Made by a program: the position numbers and the translations under genes. The notes under the pieces were generated by a model. It searched no databases and was not told the origin of the DNA. It was given only the letters and a program-made list of their open reading frames with translations. A stretch of DNA of 64,000 bases from Pomphorhynchus laevis (taxonomy: Eukaryota > Acanthocephala > Palaeacanthocephala > Echinorhynchida > Pomphorhynchidae). The stretch's first letter is position 1; every line of letters begins with the position of its first letter. The stretch spans positions 47,660 to 111,659 of the forward strand of contig WNNJ02003278.1 in assembly GCA_012934845.2 (NCBI GenBank). Direction: 5' to 3'. Positions 43,056-54,933 of the stretch are shown here, in pieces.

Positions 43056-43960
43056 ATAACAATTGTTACAATTTGCTTACCGGCAAATAAAGTTAACGAA
43101 CAAGTAGTTTTAATTGTTTATGCAAAAATTATATCAACTGCCATACGAAATTGTTTAAAAAAATGTGACTCAGCAAAAACATTTAGAATAGACTAGTTTT
43201 TTTACAGTCAAAATAAAAAAAAACAACTTTAAAATGTCTGCAAATTGTTTCAAATGACGTCAGTAGTTATAACTACAGTGTTATGACTAGAGTTAAAAAC
43301 TTGATTTTGCTCATAGATCAATGTGACGATCAAATTATATCAAATTAAGTAACAGTTTTGGCTGCTAGTTAAAATTATGAAATCAATAATTTCACGATGC
43401 AACCAAACGGGGCTGCCAAAAGTGTGATAATCAAACGTAATAATTTTTTCTATTACTACAAGGCTAACTTGAGATTTTAATTAAAATAATATAATATTTA
43501 CATCCAATATAATTCAGTAAAGAAAACGTCGTGCTTAAAACTATCTGATACTTTTCATTCTGATACAAATGAAAGTCGCAGTCGATAACCTGCAAATGGA
43601 ATTAAATCTAATTTATTGGAATTAGAAGATAAAGCGAGCTAGAAGCGTTATTTAACTAAAGCACAATCATAAGTTAGAAGATATACAATAGAAATGGTAT
43701 AATTTATAATATAAATCAATATAATAATACCACATACAGTATTCACTCGAACATGCGCGGATGAGAACATCGACATTGTCGGTTAAATTGTCGAGGCAAT
43801 CGCTTCACCATTTATCATAGTTCAAACAACGTTGTAGCCAACAATTCGCATACTAAGGTATTCACATACCGTCAAATTTCTAAGAATATCTGGAACGATA
43901 TGTTTCGGAGCATCATCAGAGCTTTAAATTGCCCGATTGTACAGATTGATAGGAGTCGAA
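43056..43960. other. AT-rich intergenic DNA with the right copy of a direct repeat
   Basis: 43434-43555 is the right copy of the 123-bp repeat described at 41911. No gene seen elsewhere in this stretch. Confidence 0.5.
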
Positions 43961-44960
43961 AACTAATCATTGGAATTTGATTGAATCCTCTGTATTATAC
44001 AGCCAATGTCGACTGGAAGATGATCTCATACAATTAAGACCTATTTTTTCAAAAGTTTTTATCGATTCCTCTAATGACACTGTGAATAGTATGCGTATAA
44101 TCGCCGCCTTTCGTGTTGGTCTTGTTAATAAGGACAATGGTAATAAACAGGTTGTTAGAGGTTGTATTTAATACAGCTGACATAGTTGAGTTAATACGGA
44201 TTAAGTGTTATTCACTTAAGGTGAGCTCCATCCGTATCCTTGACGAGATAGACTGGACTAGCTACTTCTGATGTGAGAGAAATTGATGAGATTTTCGGAC
44301 TACATTATAAACATATATTTTTCTTAGCCTACATTTACATAAGATTCAGGAAGCATTTGCCATTAAGTTTATCCTCTAGATTTCTGCCCTCACAGCGAAG
44401 TTGTTTCTGGACTCTTACATCTTAATTGTCAAAATTCACCCAGTCATGATGGCCCTCCATCGATTATTCTTACAAATCTTTTTCATATCATTTACATTAC
44501 ATTATACAGCAGATTGTCAGCCTCATTAGCGAATGAAATTATCCCGTATGACTGGAAAGGCATAATAATCTGTCCTATTCACAAAAAAGAGAAATGTTTC
44601 TTATAGATAATTATCGACTAATAAGTTAAACATCTATATGTAGTAATCTTACTGAACTTATAATTCTTCGCAAGATGCAAAGATATTTTGATAAGTGTAA
44701 TATTATTGTTCCTGCTCAGCATGGTTCTCGCAAAGGTCACCCACGATGTCCAATCTATTATACGCTCATGATGACTTGTTTAGAAGTCTTGATGAATGTG
44801 CCTCTGTAGATGTATACTTTTGTGATTTTTCAATGGCATTCGATACTGTTTTACATGATTATTCGTTGGAAAATTAAAAGCTCTTGATCTTTAGATTAGC
44901 GCATTCATATCCGCTCGACACTAGTCCATACATGTTCATGATGCACTCTCTGCTTTCTAT
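43961..44960 (+). mobile_element. heavily decayed LINE
   Basis: An ORF1 piece (43977-44171: MRIIAAFRVGLVNKD, the FR-x-GK core) is followed about 350 bp on by reverse transcriptase debris: YDWKGIIICPIHKKEKCF (44.55 kb), then LRKMQRYF and IVPAQHGSRKG (44.7 kb), then DFSMAF-like remains. Many stops. The clade cannot be set. Confidence 0.55.
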
Positions 44961-45385
44961 CAGCCAATCTAAATTGAATTAATACTTCGTTGGGAAATGT
45001 CTGTAATTAATTTAATTGTTTGTGATCCCATCTGCTAACGAGTTTTTGCATAAGTGATCGGGACAGAATAATAATATACAATTGCAAATATTTGCGATAT
45101 CCAATTTGGCGATATAAACCATTTAGCTAAACTGTTCTTTTGTACAAAAGTTTTAAAATGTTCTGTCACACAATTAGTTTGATATCCGCGGTTTAGGTTA
45201 GCATCTCGTTTGATTCATACGAATAACAACAAAGTAATTCAAATATTATTTTGTAATCAATAAATTAATAATACTCCATAATACTATTTGGATAAATACT
45301 CCAAAATAGGACCATGTATTACAAAAATTTGAAATTCATATCTTGATGCGATATTCACTATATCTTAAATTAATAAATCTAAACT
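44961..45385. other. AT-rich intergenic DNA
   Basis: Nothing supportable. Confidence 0.35.
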
Positions 45386-45790
45386 ATATAAAGATATGAA
45401 ATATTTTTCGATATATTGATGATGTATGAGAATATAGCACTGATAATTTTATTCAAGAAGTGAACAGATTTACCAGGTAGCCTTATTCTTAACAAAACCA
45501 ACATTAATGATAAAGAAGGTGTATATCTAGATATGAACATTAAATTAACATTAACTAAAACTACTTTTAATTTATATCGTAAAGACGACATATTTAAATT
45601 TACAAGAAACATTTTTGCGTGAGCATTCATGTATACCATACCATATAATATTAAATATAATACATTAAATAATGAAATTTTAAGAATTGCAACAATATGT
45701 AATGATATTGGCTTTCTTCAAAATCATTTAAATAATTTAATAGATACATATTTTATAATAAAAATACAATCAAGCGGAAAATAGTAAAAT
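45386..45790 (+). mobile_element. Penelope-like element, end of reverse transcriptase
   Basis: FRYIDD (catalytic Asp pair, 45415-45432), then in another frame LILNKTNINDKEGVYLDMNI and TFNLYRKDDIFKF. The NK-T-IN...YLDMNI...F-LYRKDD run is diagnostic of Penelope-like reverse transcriptases just after the catalytic motif. Two or more breaks; the GIY-YIG part is absent. Confidence 0.7.
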
Positions 45791-46102
45791 ATATAAATCA
45801 ACACAATGATATTAAAAATAAATTTAAAATCATTAGCGGAAAATTTTTATGGATAATAAATAATATGCTTTGTATTAGAATAAGATACTAGATAAACAAA
45901 GTTTTATTAGAGGAAATACGTCATTGACATGCATTTGGCCTTACAGATATGTTGGGAAATGTTTTTTATTTTGAGTTTCAATTTTAAATTAAACATGATA
46001 TAACTTATTTAAAATCTCGTATAATGATTATTTATTATTTAATTATTTGAATTTTATTAAGCATTATTTTTAATTTATGAATATAAAGTACATTTACTCA
46101 CT
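45791..46102. other. AT-rich intergenic DNA
   Basis: The part near 45925-46010 resembles the dispersed repeat at 17.4-18.5 kb (TGCATTTGGCC...TGTTGGG). Nothing else. Confidence 0.35.
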
Positions 46103-47002
46103 TAGCTGATCTAATTTATTTAATCTAATTTATTAGAACACACAATAAAGACAATTATTCCATGGATGTGAATCACAACGTAAAAAATATAAAATAATAA
46201 GTACAGATCAATAGTCTTCTTAAATAGTCTTACATCTCACTAGTCTCTTCATCAATAGTCTTACCTTTCAAGCGATAACCTCTAGATTAAACTGCTTTTG
46301 TATTATCTGCAGAATCAAATACCACTTTAAGTAATCGTGGTTTATGTTGTGCTTTTTTACCGAGACGAAATAAGCTTTTGACATTGAGACTACGCGCAGT
46401 ATCCTCTTTACCCTGAACGAATTTATCCGAAAAGACCTTACGAATAGAAACTACGTCATCATCCACACGGGTCTGAACGTTATCTGCAGAAGATTCAGTG
46501 ATGTTAGCAAAAAATACGCAATTATTTCTGTTTCTAGCACGATTCCTAATATTGATAATTTCAACAAATGTCTTATCTGTCAAATCCTTGGATTTCAGTT
46601 CATTTTCATTTCCGACTGTCACATCATTGCACACTCTATCATCGTCTCTTGTCTGCGTTCGACTTAAAGGCTGCTTCGATACATTCTTTGGTCGAACAGG
46701 AGTAGAAATCAATATATTGTGGTTGTTAGGACTGTGTTCAGCGAATATGTCAGATAAAGGTGAAGGCTATTTATTAGTAATACTCTCAGGTGTAACTTTA
46801 TCCTCGTCGTTTGCCATTACAGTGCTGTCATTGATATTACTTATTTGTGATAAGTGCTGTCATTGATATTACTTATTAGCTGATTTAATTAATTTAATCT
46901 AATTTATTAGAACACACAATAAAGACAATTATTCCATGGCTGTGAATCACAACGTAAAAAAATATAAAATAATAAGTACAGATCAATAGGCTTCTTAAAT
47001 AG
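46103..47002 (-). mobile_element. LINE ORF1 fragment between 125-bp direct repeats
   Basis: A 141-codon frame (46712-46287) holds the first half of the ORF1 RRM-like region (CVFFANITESSADN, VKSLFRLGKKAQHKPRLLKV). Direct repeats at 46103-46227 and 46877-47002 (TTATTAGAACACACAATAAA, then a shared GACAATTATTCCATGG) differ at a handful of sites. Near 46820-46877, GTGCTGTCATTGATATTACT is doubled in tandem. Either a local duplication spread around a fragment or an unusually long target duplication. Confidence 0.55.
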
Positions 47003-47274
47003 ATTTCTCAACGATTTTATTAATTTGATTGACAAGTTTTTATAATGATGTGTAGCTTGTCAAATACAGTTTAACATGTACGCATTGGTCTCGATCAACG
47101 TTTGAAAAAGTAAGAATTACCACGGAACCTTAAAAATTCATGAAACAGTAAAATATTGCATGATTGAAAAATAAACAGATCAGCCTTTAGCTGTCGAAGC
47201 TAAGAAGCGTCACTGGCAATGTTCACTTCAAATAGAGATAAGTACTTCATTAAACAGCATGCGAAACTTGGCTT

Positions 47275-47350
47275 AGCTTGCGACCCGCTAAATAATGACG
47301 TAGATAGTGACCCAGTAAATAATGACTTAGGTTGTAATCCGCAAAATAAT
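47275..47350. repeat. degenerate 28-bp tandem repeat
   Basis: Three units of the type GCGACCCGCTAAATAATGAC / GTGACCCAGTAAATAATGAC / GTAATCCGCAAAATAATTCA. Confidence 0.55.
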
Positions 47351-47644
47351 TCATTATTTTCTATTTCTTTTTAAATTACATTTTAACATTTTTAATAACT
47401 AAACTAAATTCTCTTAATCTTTTATTTATTTAAAATACCTTTACCCATTAATTTTAAAAAATACTAGAAATCAAATTACTCATATTTTCAAAATTGAGAC
47501 AATGTTGCAGATGCTTGATATAACGAAAATTTAGTGTGACCGTGGATAATATTTGATCAGTAAAAATCTGAGATTTTTCCTTTAATCAGTTTTAATTGTA
47601 AAACAAATATTAAAACATATCGATTTCTTTAAATTTTTATAATT

Positions 47645-47877
47645 TTAAAGAAACAAATTGTGTGAAAAGGTTTTATTTCGGTTACAATGTTCGATTGCTT
47701 CTGCTATCATCGTCCGGAAAATGCAAAGTTTTTCATATTTTTTATTTGTAATTACAAACCGTTTTCCATCGATTTTTTTTGAAAAAAACTTTTGTAATTT
47801 CTTGAAGCTGATATCAGGAGCTACTGAAATATCATATCTTTTATGCAATGAAACCTCTTCACTAACTTGCGTCGTTC
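47645..47877 (-). CDS. possible last exon of an unknown gene
   Basis: From an acceptor-like TTTATAG (47878) the minus strand is open for about 77 codons to TAA: TQVSEEVSLHKRYDIS, then FKKLQKFFSKKIDGKRFVI and CIFRTMIAEAIEHCN. The residue use looks protein-like (Lys/Phe-rich, amphipathic), but I recognise no domain and found no joining upstream exon. It may be a chance frame in AT-rich DNA. Confidence 0.2.
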
Positions 47878-47899
47878 CTATAAATTTATAAAAGCTAAA

Positions 47900-48960
47900 A
47901 CGAATTTAAAATTAACAAATTTGCTATGCAATTGAGAAATTAATGTTTCTGAATTTGAATTATAGATTCTTCTGTGTATATAGTATGATGTTTGAATTCT
48001 TTCTCGTCTGCATATTCAGCCTAATAAGGGTATAAATATTAACTTTTCTGACAGCTTGGAAATTGGCTCACATTTATGTGGTATAAGTTTAAGCGAAATA
48101 GTTGTAGCAATATTAGCCTTAAGTCCATTCTTACTTTAAGTAAGTTCTCCTGAATAGGCTTATATCGGTTCATGCGGTTATAAAATTGCTCCCGTTGTAC
48201 GTTGGTCTACATCGGTAAACCAAAACCGTACATTATTCGTCGCTCTCACAGTTACTGGACATGGAAGTGTGCAGACTAGGAGTAGCGAAGATTAATAGGA
48301 AAGATTAGTGTCTAGGTACTGATTTTCCTACAGTATTAAAATTTGATCATGTAATGATGTATAAATACGAGTGGGAATTAATGACCGTCTCCGATCCCAC
48401 TGAACATGATTCAAATTTAACTGGTACGTGTCATGAAATGATTTGGATTATCATTCCAAGTTTGAAACAATTTCAGCACGGAAAGATTCAGTAAGAAAGT
48501 TAACTAACAAATAATAAAGTTAACGACGTTTAAAAAGTTTACGCGAGTTTGCGTTGAAAATGATTTTAGAAGATTATAGTTTGCCTTGATAGAATTAAAG
48601 TTCCTTTAATAATGAGTTCATTTCCGAATATGTGGTGGGCGTGTTACGAATCAAGTTAATCTAATCAAGCTTTTCTCTAGCTGTACAAAGGACAGAATTA
48701 AAATTTGAAATTTATTCCTAACTTGGTAGCAGGTACCCGATATTTTAATACCGACTTTATGATTTTATGTTAAGATGGAAATCAAGATTGAGCAATAAAT
48801 AAAAGTTTTGTCTAGAAACTCCACTCTTGATTTCCTGGACATTTTAAACAACCCATTTTGCTTTAACTAAATATCTGTCTCGATTTGTTAGTTCCTACCG
48901 TTACTATGCACTTATGTACTTCGATAAGTACTCTAAGTACTTAAGAAGGTACATAACTAA
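47900..48960. other. intergenic DNA
   Basis: No gene or repeat that I can support. Confidence 0.35.
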
Positions 48961-49240
48961 GACTAATAAGATGGCATATATCTAGATATGAATATTAAAT
49001 TCACATCAATAAAAGCTACTTTTAATTTATATCGTAAAGATAGCATTTAAATTTACAAGAAACATTTGCATAAATGTTCATGTATACATATAATATAATA
49101 TAAAATATAATATATAATATATAATATAAAATATAATACATTAAATAATAAAATTTTAAGAATTCATATAATATGTAATGATATTGGATTTCAAAATCAT
49201 TCAATAGATACGTTTTAAACGATTGTTCTTAGAAATAAAC
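48961..49240 (+). mobile_element. Penelope-like element fragment, second copy of the 45.4-kb piece
   Basis: GIYLDMNIKFTSIKATFNLY and RKDS match the fragment at 45.5 kb at both DNA and protein level; an (AT)-rich expansion near 49090-49140 interrupts it. Confidence 0.65.
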
Positions 49241-49558
49241 AAAATAGTTAAATATATAAATCAACATAATTTATTATTAAAAATAAATTTAATCTATTTA
49301 ATTAAATTAAATTTCCCTCTATTTAGAGGGAAAATTTAATGAATATAAAATTATTAAACTATTTACAATTATTATCATTTAATTGTTTATTATTTTATTA
49401 TTTTATTTATAATCATGTTTAATTTATAAATAATTTAACATACGTAGACTCAGTTACCTGATCTGATCTTTATTTTCGATACAAGCGCATTGTTCGGAAC
49501 AAGGGTTCCGAACATCGTCGTAACCTATCGACGTCGAAGTTTTTCAATACTCTGGATA

Positions 49559-50383
49559 TTAACAAATTTGTATATTTAGCAAAACTTTAAATACACAGTG
49601 ATCAGACAAACCAACAGGAGAATCATATTGGATACTACTGATTAATTGACTGTTTGTCGATAGGCAAATATCAAGAAGGGAAGAACTACAACTTGAAAAG
49701 CGAGTATGTAAATCAACAAATTGAGCAAGACCACAATAAGCAAAACACTCCATAAGGTCACAAGATTCACTATCACAAGTAGGAAGAACCGTATTCGAAG
49801 TCCATTCAACATATGGCATATTCAGATCCCCAATTATCACAGTATCACAATCTCCTCGCGTATACAACTCTATCTCTTCAATGAGTTTCTTAGATATTGC
49901 CTTAGGAGCACGATACACAAGACCCAGTATGATGGGTGAGCTGTTATCAAACTTCACCTGACACCACAAACTCTCAACTCTATCAATAGACGACTTACTC
50001 AAAACGCGCACCTTAACTTTGTCTCTCATAAAGAGAGCTACGCCACCACCCCTACCCCCTATCCGATCACTACGGAACAAAGAATAGCCTGGGATGGATA
50101 CCTCAGCATCGGATACATCACAATTAAGCCAAGATTCTGTAATACCAACTATAATTGGATTAACAGACTCGATCCTAAACTTTAGCTCATCGACTTTCTG
50201 TAACAAGCTCCGAACATTACAATAAAATATACTATGACTTTTATCCACACCAGTGCGAGTAGTAATATCATCTCTAGCAATCTGACACACTTCAGATCCC
50301 AAATCAGCTAGGCACTTATATGCTGTAAGACCTTGCCAAAACCCTCCACATTCACGAGATGCGATACATCTAGTGGGGACCAA
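49559..50383 (-). CDS. LINE ORF2, endonuclease part only
   Basis: 274 codons. APE-type endonuclease motifs in order: IFYCNVRSLLQKVDELKFRI, ITESWL (catalytic Glu), RGGGVALFMRD, VIIGDLNMPYVEW, SSSLLDICLS and VGLSDHCVF (catalytic Asp-His). The domain looks complete and could be active as a nuclease, but the frame stops shortly after SDH and no reverse transcriptase follows. Confidence 0.8.
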   Translation of the reverse strand: MVPTRCIASRECGGFWQGLTAYKCLADLGSEVCQIARDDITTRTGVDKSHSIFYCNVRSLLQKVDELKFRIESVNPIIVGITESWLNCDVSDAEVSIPGYSLFRSDRIGGRGGGVALFMRDKVKVRVLSKSSIDRVESLWCQVKFDNSSPIILGLVYRAPKAISKKLIEEIELYTRGDCDTVIIGDLNMPYVEWTSNTVLPTCDSESCDLMECFAYCGLAQFVDLHTRFSSCSSSLLDICLSTNSQLISSIQYDSPVGLSDHCVFKVLLNIQIC

Positions 50384-51467
50384 CTGATTCGAATGCGTCG
50401 CCTCACTACTTCAAAATTTTGCACACATAGATTGCTCTCACCAAGTGCAACACGAGATGCAAGTTCTTTCTTAGCTTGAGACAATTTCTCCCTTTGAAGA
50501 GCGTCAAGATCTTTTAAGAGACTAACATGGGATCCTTTTAAACGATATGAATTCTGAAGAATTAACTCATCATGTGACTGCTCCCTAAATACATTCTTGA
50601 GTAAACGCGGCCTATTACTAAGTGCATCACGCTTACCCAGTCGAAATAATGCAACGAGTTTATACGTTTGACAATATCCACATTGCAAGAACCAAGTACC
50701 TGCGTCAATATAAATCTCACACTCTGGACGTCCTCGTTAACACGTACTTGCGCGTTCTCAAATAAAGATTCTCTTACATTGGCCAGAATAACAGATCTAC
50801 ATCGATCAGCGGTGTGTTTCCTATTATTACCAATTTGCAATTCGAGACTGTCACGTGACACTGCGGATAGTGTATGTTGACTTATCGTTGACGCTTGTTC
50901 CTTCTTTTTGACAATCCCATTACCAGACATATGACCATGATTCAAAACCTGACAATATGTATTTTCATCATTAGTAACATCAGGGAAATGCACTGGAACA
51001 TCCATGGCTACAGTCTCACCCTCTACAGTTAAATCTATATTCATTGGATTATTTGCAAGACTTGAGGAGGGATATATAGAGTTAAGACTTGAGGAGGGAT
51101 ATATAGAGTTAGAATAGCTTCCATCACTATGACTGGAATTTTCAACATTCTTAGTAGATTTGGAAATAAGAACTTCCTTACTTTGACCGGCACTTATGCT
51201 TTTTGGAATTGGTGGAGCTGATATGGGTCCAAGAGAATTACAACTCGACAGACCGACAACCAAGGGGGTAGATTCCGTCTTCAAATCATTTATCAAAGAT
51301 GCGCAGCAGTACCCGCAGTAGAAAGATGCATTATACAGAGCTGTTTTCTTTTCCCCAGGAACTGAAACACTTGTCCACAAATGACAATCTTCACTTGAAC
51401 ACTGAACCTGATAATCCACAAACTTTGCAGCATAACCTCGCTTTGTAGTCTTCCTCGGTTTGACCAT
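50308..51467 (-). CDS. LINE ORF1 (Cys-rich plus RRM-like), one frameshift
   Basis: Starts MVKPRKTTKRGYAAKFVDYQ. The Cys module is QVQCSSEDCHLWTSV...FYCGYCCAS; a Ser-rich spacer includes an in-frame 27-bp tandem duplication (NSIYPSSSL twice, 51054-51110). The RRM-like half (SVILANVRESLFENAQVRVN) runs to about 50680, where the frame shifts to a second frame with LVALFRLGKRDALSNRPRLL and YRLKGSHVSLLKDLDALQRE. It ends at 50308, overlapping the ORF2 start at 50383. Confidence 0.7.
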
Positions 51468-51475
51468 TATATAAA

Positions 51476-52076
51476 TGTATATTCAGATTGTATATTCAGA
51501 CTTTATCAGAGTAAAGCCTCTTGTGTAGATTTCAATATAGATTGTGATATAACGTAGATTTCAATATAATTGCGATACATCTTATCGTGAATGATATTTT
51601 ATAAAAATTAGCATTAAAATCGCAGTTATTTCCAAAATTAAAATCGTAAATAAAAATTTTCGGATTTATTATACCTTAATGATGTATTAAGTTAATAATT
51701 TATCTAGTTTTATTTTTCAGTTTTATACTAAAAATAAAAATGTTTTAAAATATCAAAAATTAATTAGTAGAATTTGTTACTTAACTTTCTACATTTTTGT
51801 TCCCCATGCTTAAATGCTCTATTACGAAAAGGCATAATCATTGAATTAATAAAAATATAATACTGCAAAATTGCTTTAAAAGAATAACCAATTCAAGTAC
51901 GTTGTCTCTTAAATTAAAAAATACGAAATTGTAGACAAAATAAATTGAACTATATAGCGATATACAATAGTATAACGCTATTAAGTCCTTAACTTTGAAT
52001 CACGACTTGAATTAAGTAAACAGAAGGATTGACGGACATTATATTTCTTTCCGAAAGTCATTATGATACCCTATTG
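51476..52076. other. AT-rich intergenic DNA
   Basis: Possible remains of the LINE's 5' leader next to 51476 (two doubled short phrases, GATTGTATATTCAGA and GTAGATTTCAATATA). Otherwise empty. Confidence 0.35.
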
Positions 52077-52085
52077 TATATATAA

Positions 52086-52215
52086 TGTCACTTCTAGACG
52101 ATTACATTATCACCGAAATAATTGAGTACCCGGCAACACTCACCAGTAGAATTAAGTACTCACTGGTCGTTTCGGTTGCCTGTGTGACATTGTGAATAGA
52201 GGCATTTCCGACACC
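52086..52215 (-). repeat. hairpin repeat family, copy C
   Basis: On the minus strand: TCACAATGTCACACAGGCAA, then CCGAAACGACC...CTGGTGAGTGTTGCC, then CGTCTAGAAGTGA. It shares about 70 bp with copy A at 9905, and the stem GGCAACC/GGTTGCC-type pairing is kept with G-T changes. Confidence 0.5.
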
Positions 52216-52217
52216 AA

Positions 52218-52342
52218 AAAAGATTTATTTTAACGTGACAAATGCGTGCCAGCGCACACTTACATGACCACAACAAAAAAGAACTGTGAATCAGGTGTCG
52301 AGAAGGTGTGAACGGAGGAGGTGTTTGAATGTGATAAACTCT
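52218..52342 (-). mobile_element. LINE family A, 120-bp 3' tip
   Basis: Ends in TTTAACGTGACAAATGCGTG with an A-rich tail; the 5' side joins the satellite directly at 52343. Confidence 0.75.
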
Positions 52343-54933
52343 TTAGATTGATAATTGTATAATCGCTTTAGAAATGACTAATAAATCATAGAAATGATTA
52401 ATCAATTGGAAATCTTTTTTATAAATGATTAATACATTATTTTTACAAATTATTAACAAAAATTGTTACAAAAATAGATTTATAATTGTATAATCGCTTT
52501 AGAAATGATTAATAAATCATAGAAATGATTAATCAATTAGAAATCTTTTTAATAAATGATTAATACATTATTTTTACAAATTATTAACAAAAAATTGATA
52601 ATTTTTTTATCAGAATAGATTTATAATTGTATAATCGCTTAAGAAATGATTAATAAATCATAGAAATGATTAATCAATTAGAAATCTTTTTAATAAATGA
52701 TTAATACATTATTTTTACAAATTATTAACAAAAATTGACAAAATAATTGTTTTCAGAAATAGATTTATAATTGTATAAACTCTTTAGATTGATAATTGTA
52801 TAATCGCTTTAGAAATGATTAATAAATCATTGAAATGATTAATCAATTCGAAATCTTTTTAATAAATGATTAATACATTATTTTTACAAATTATTAACAA
52901 AAATTGACAAACAAATTGTTATCAGAAATAGATTTATAATTGTATAATCGCTTTAGATATGATTAATAAATCATTGAAATGATTAATCAATTAGAAATCT
53001 TTTTAATAAATGATTAATACATTATTTTTACAAATTATTAACAAAAATTGACAAAATAATTGTTATCAGAAATAGATTTATAATTGTATAAACTCTTTAG
53101 ATTGATAATTGTATAATCGCTTTAGAAATGATTAATAAATCATAGAAATGATTAATCAATTAGAAATCTTTTTAATAAATGATTAATACATTATTTTTAC
53201 AAATTATTAACAAAAATTGAAAAAATAATTGTTATCAGAAATAGATTTATAATTGTATAATCTCTTTAGGTTGATAATTGTATAATCGCTTTAGAAATGT
53301 TTAATAAATCATTAAAATGATTAATCAATTAGAAATCTTTTTAATAAATGATTAATACATTATTTTTACAAATTATTAACAAAAATTGATTTTTTTTATC
53401 AAAAATAGATTTATAATTGTATAATCGCTTTAGAAATTGATTAATAAATCATAGAAATGATTAATCAATTAGAAATCTTTTTAATAAATGATTAATACAT
53501 TATTTTTACAAATTATTAACAAAAATTGAATTTTTTTTATCAAAAATAGATTTATAATTGTATAATCGCTTTAGAAATTATTAATAAATCATAGAAATGA
53601 TTAATCAATTAGAAATCTTTTTAATAAACGATTAATAAATTATTGTTCAATTTATTAACAAAAATTGACGAAAAAATTGTTATCAAAAAAGATTTTTAAT
53701 TGTATAATCTCTTTAGGTTGGTAATGGTATAATCGCTTTAGAAATGTTTAATAAATCATAAAAATGATTAATCAATTAGAAATTTCTTTTATAAACGATT
53801 AATACATTATTTTTACAAATTATTAACAAAAATTGAAATTTTTTTTATCAAAAATAGATTTATGATAGTATAATCGCTTTAGAAATGATTAATAAATCAT
53901 AGAAATGATTAATCAATTAGAAATCTTTTTTATAAACGACGAATACATTATTTTTACAAATTATTAACAAAAATTGATTTTTTTTATCAAAAATAGATTT
54001 ATAATGGTATAATCGCTTTAGAAATGATTAATAAATCATAGAAATGATTAATCAATTAAAAATCTTTTTTATAAATAAATAATACATTATTTTTACAAAT
54101 TATTAACAAAAATTGACAAAATAATTGTTATCAGAAATAGATTTATAATTGCATAATCTCTTTAGATTGATAATTGTATAATCGCTTTAGAAATGATTAA
54201 TAAATCATAAAAATGATTAATCAATTAGAAATCTTTTTAATAAATGATTAATACATCATTGTTCAAATTATTTACAAAAAATTGATAATTTTTTTTATCA
54301 AAAATAGATTTATAATGGTATAATAGCTTTAGAAATGATTAAAAATCATAAAAATGATTAATCAATAAGAAATTCTTTTAATAAATAATTAATACATTAT
54401 TGTTCAAAAAAATAACAAAAAGTTGATAATTTTTTTTATCAGAAATAGATTTATAATTGTATAATCGCTTTAGAAATGATTAATAAATCATAAAAATTAT
54501 TAATCAATTAGAAATCTTTTAAATAAATGATTAATACATCATTGTTTAAATTATTAACAAAAAATTGATAAATTTTATTTATCAGAAATAGATTTATAAT
54601 TGTATAATCGCTTAAGAAATGATTAATAAATCATTGAAATGATTAATCAATTAGAAATCTTTTTTATAAATGATTAATACATTATTTTTACAAATTATTA
54701 ACAAAAATTGACAAAATAATTGTTATCAAAAATAGATTTATAATTGTATAAATCATTTAGATTGATAATTGTATAATCGCTTTAGAAATGATTAATAAAT
54801 CATAGAAATGATTAATCAATTAGAAATCTTTTTAATAAATGATTAATAAATTATTTTTACAAATTATTAACAAAAATTGACAAAAAAATTGTCATCAGAA
54901 ATAGATTTATAATTGTAAACACTCTTTAGATTG
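52343..54933. repeat. AT-rich satellite array, about 17 units
   Basis: The unit is 140 bp, or about 165 bp when it includes an extra TATAAACTCTTTAGATTGAT block. Every unit carries ATAATCGCTTTAGAAATGAT, AATAAATCATAGAAATGATT and CATTATTTTTACAAATTATT. The order is head-to-tail, with short indels and a more diverged middle (53.6-54.6 kb). Inside each unit GATTAAT...ATTAATC makes a short palindrome. No coding capacity. Confidence 0.95.

Larger units (their letters stand above)
49480..51475 (-). mobile_element. LINE with ORF1 and endonuclease but no reverse transcriptase
   Basis: The left edge (49437-49480) has the shared TACGTAGACTCAGTTACCTG motif and an AATAAA-like tail in the element's sense. 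ORF1 and the endonuclease half of ORF2 are readable, but nothing of the reverse transcriptase follows. A normal LINE copy loses its 5' end, so a copy keeping the 5' half is unusual; internal deletion or 3' replacement is likely. Confidence 0.75.

Noticed and set aside
46103-47002. Small LTR element suggested by 125-bp direct repeats
   Set aside because: The repeats have no TG/CA ends or target duplication, and the interior is a LINE ORF1 piece.
52343-54933. CRISPR-like array
   Set aside because: Repeats make up the whole unit without unique spacers, and the DNA is eukaryotic; this is a satellite.
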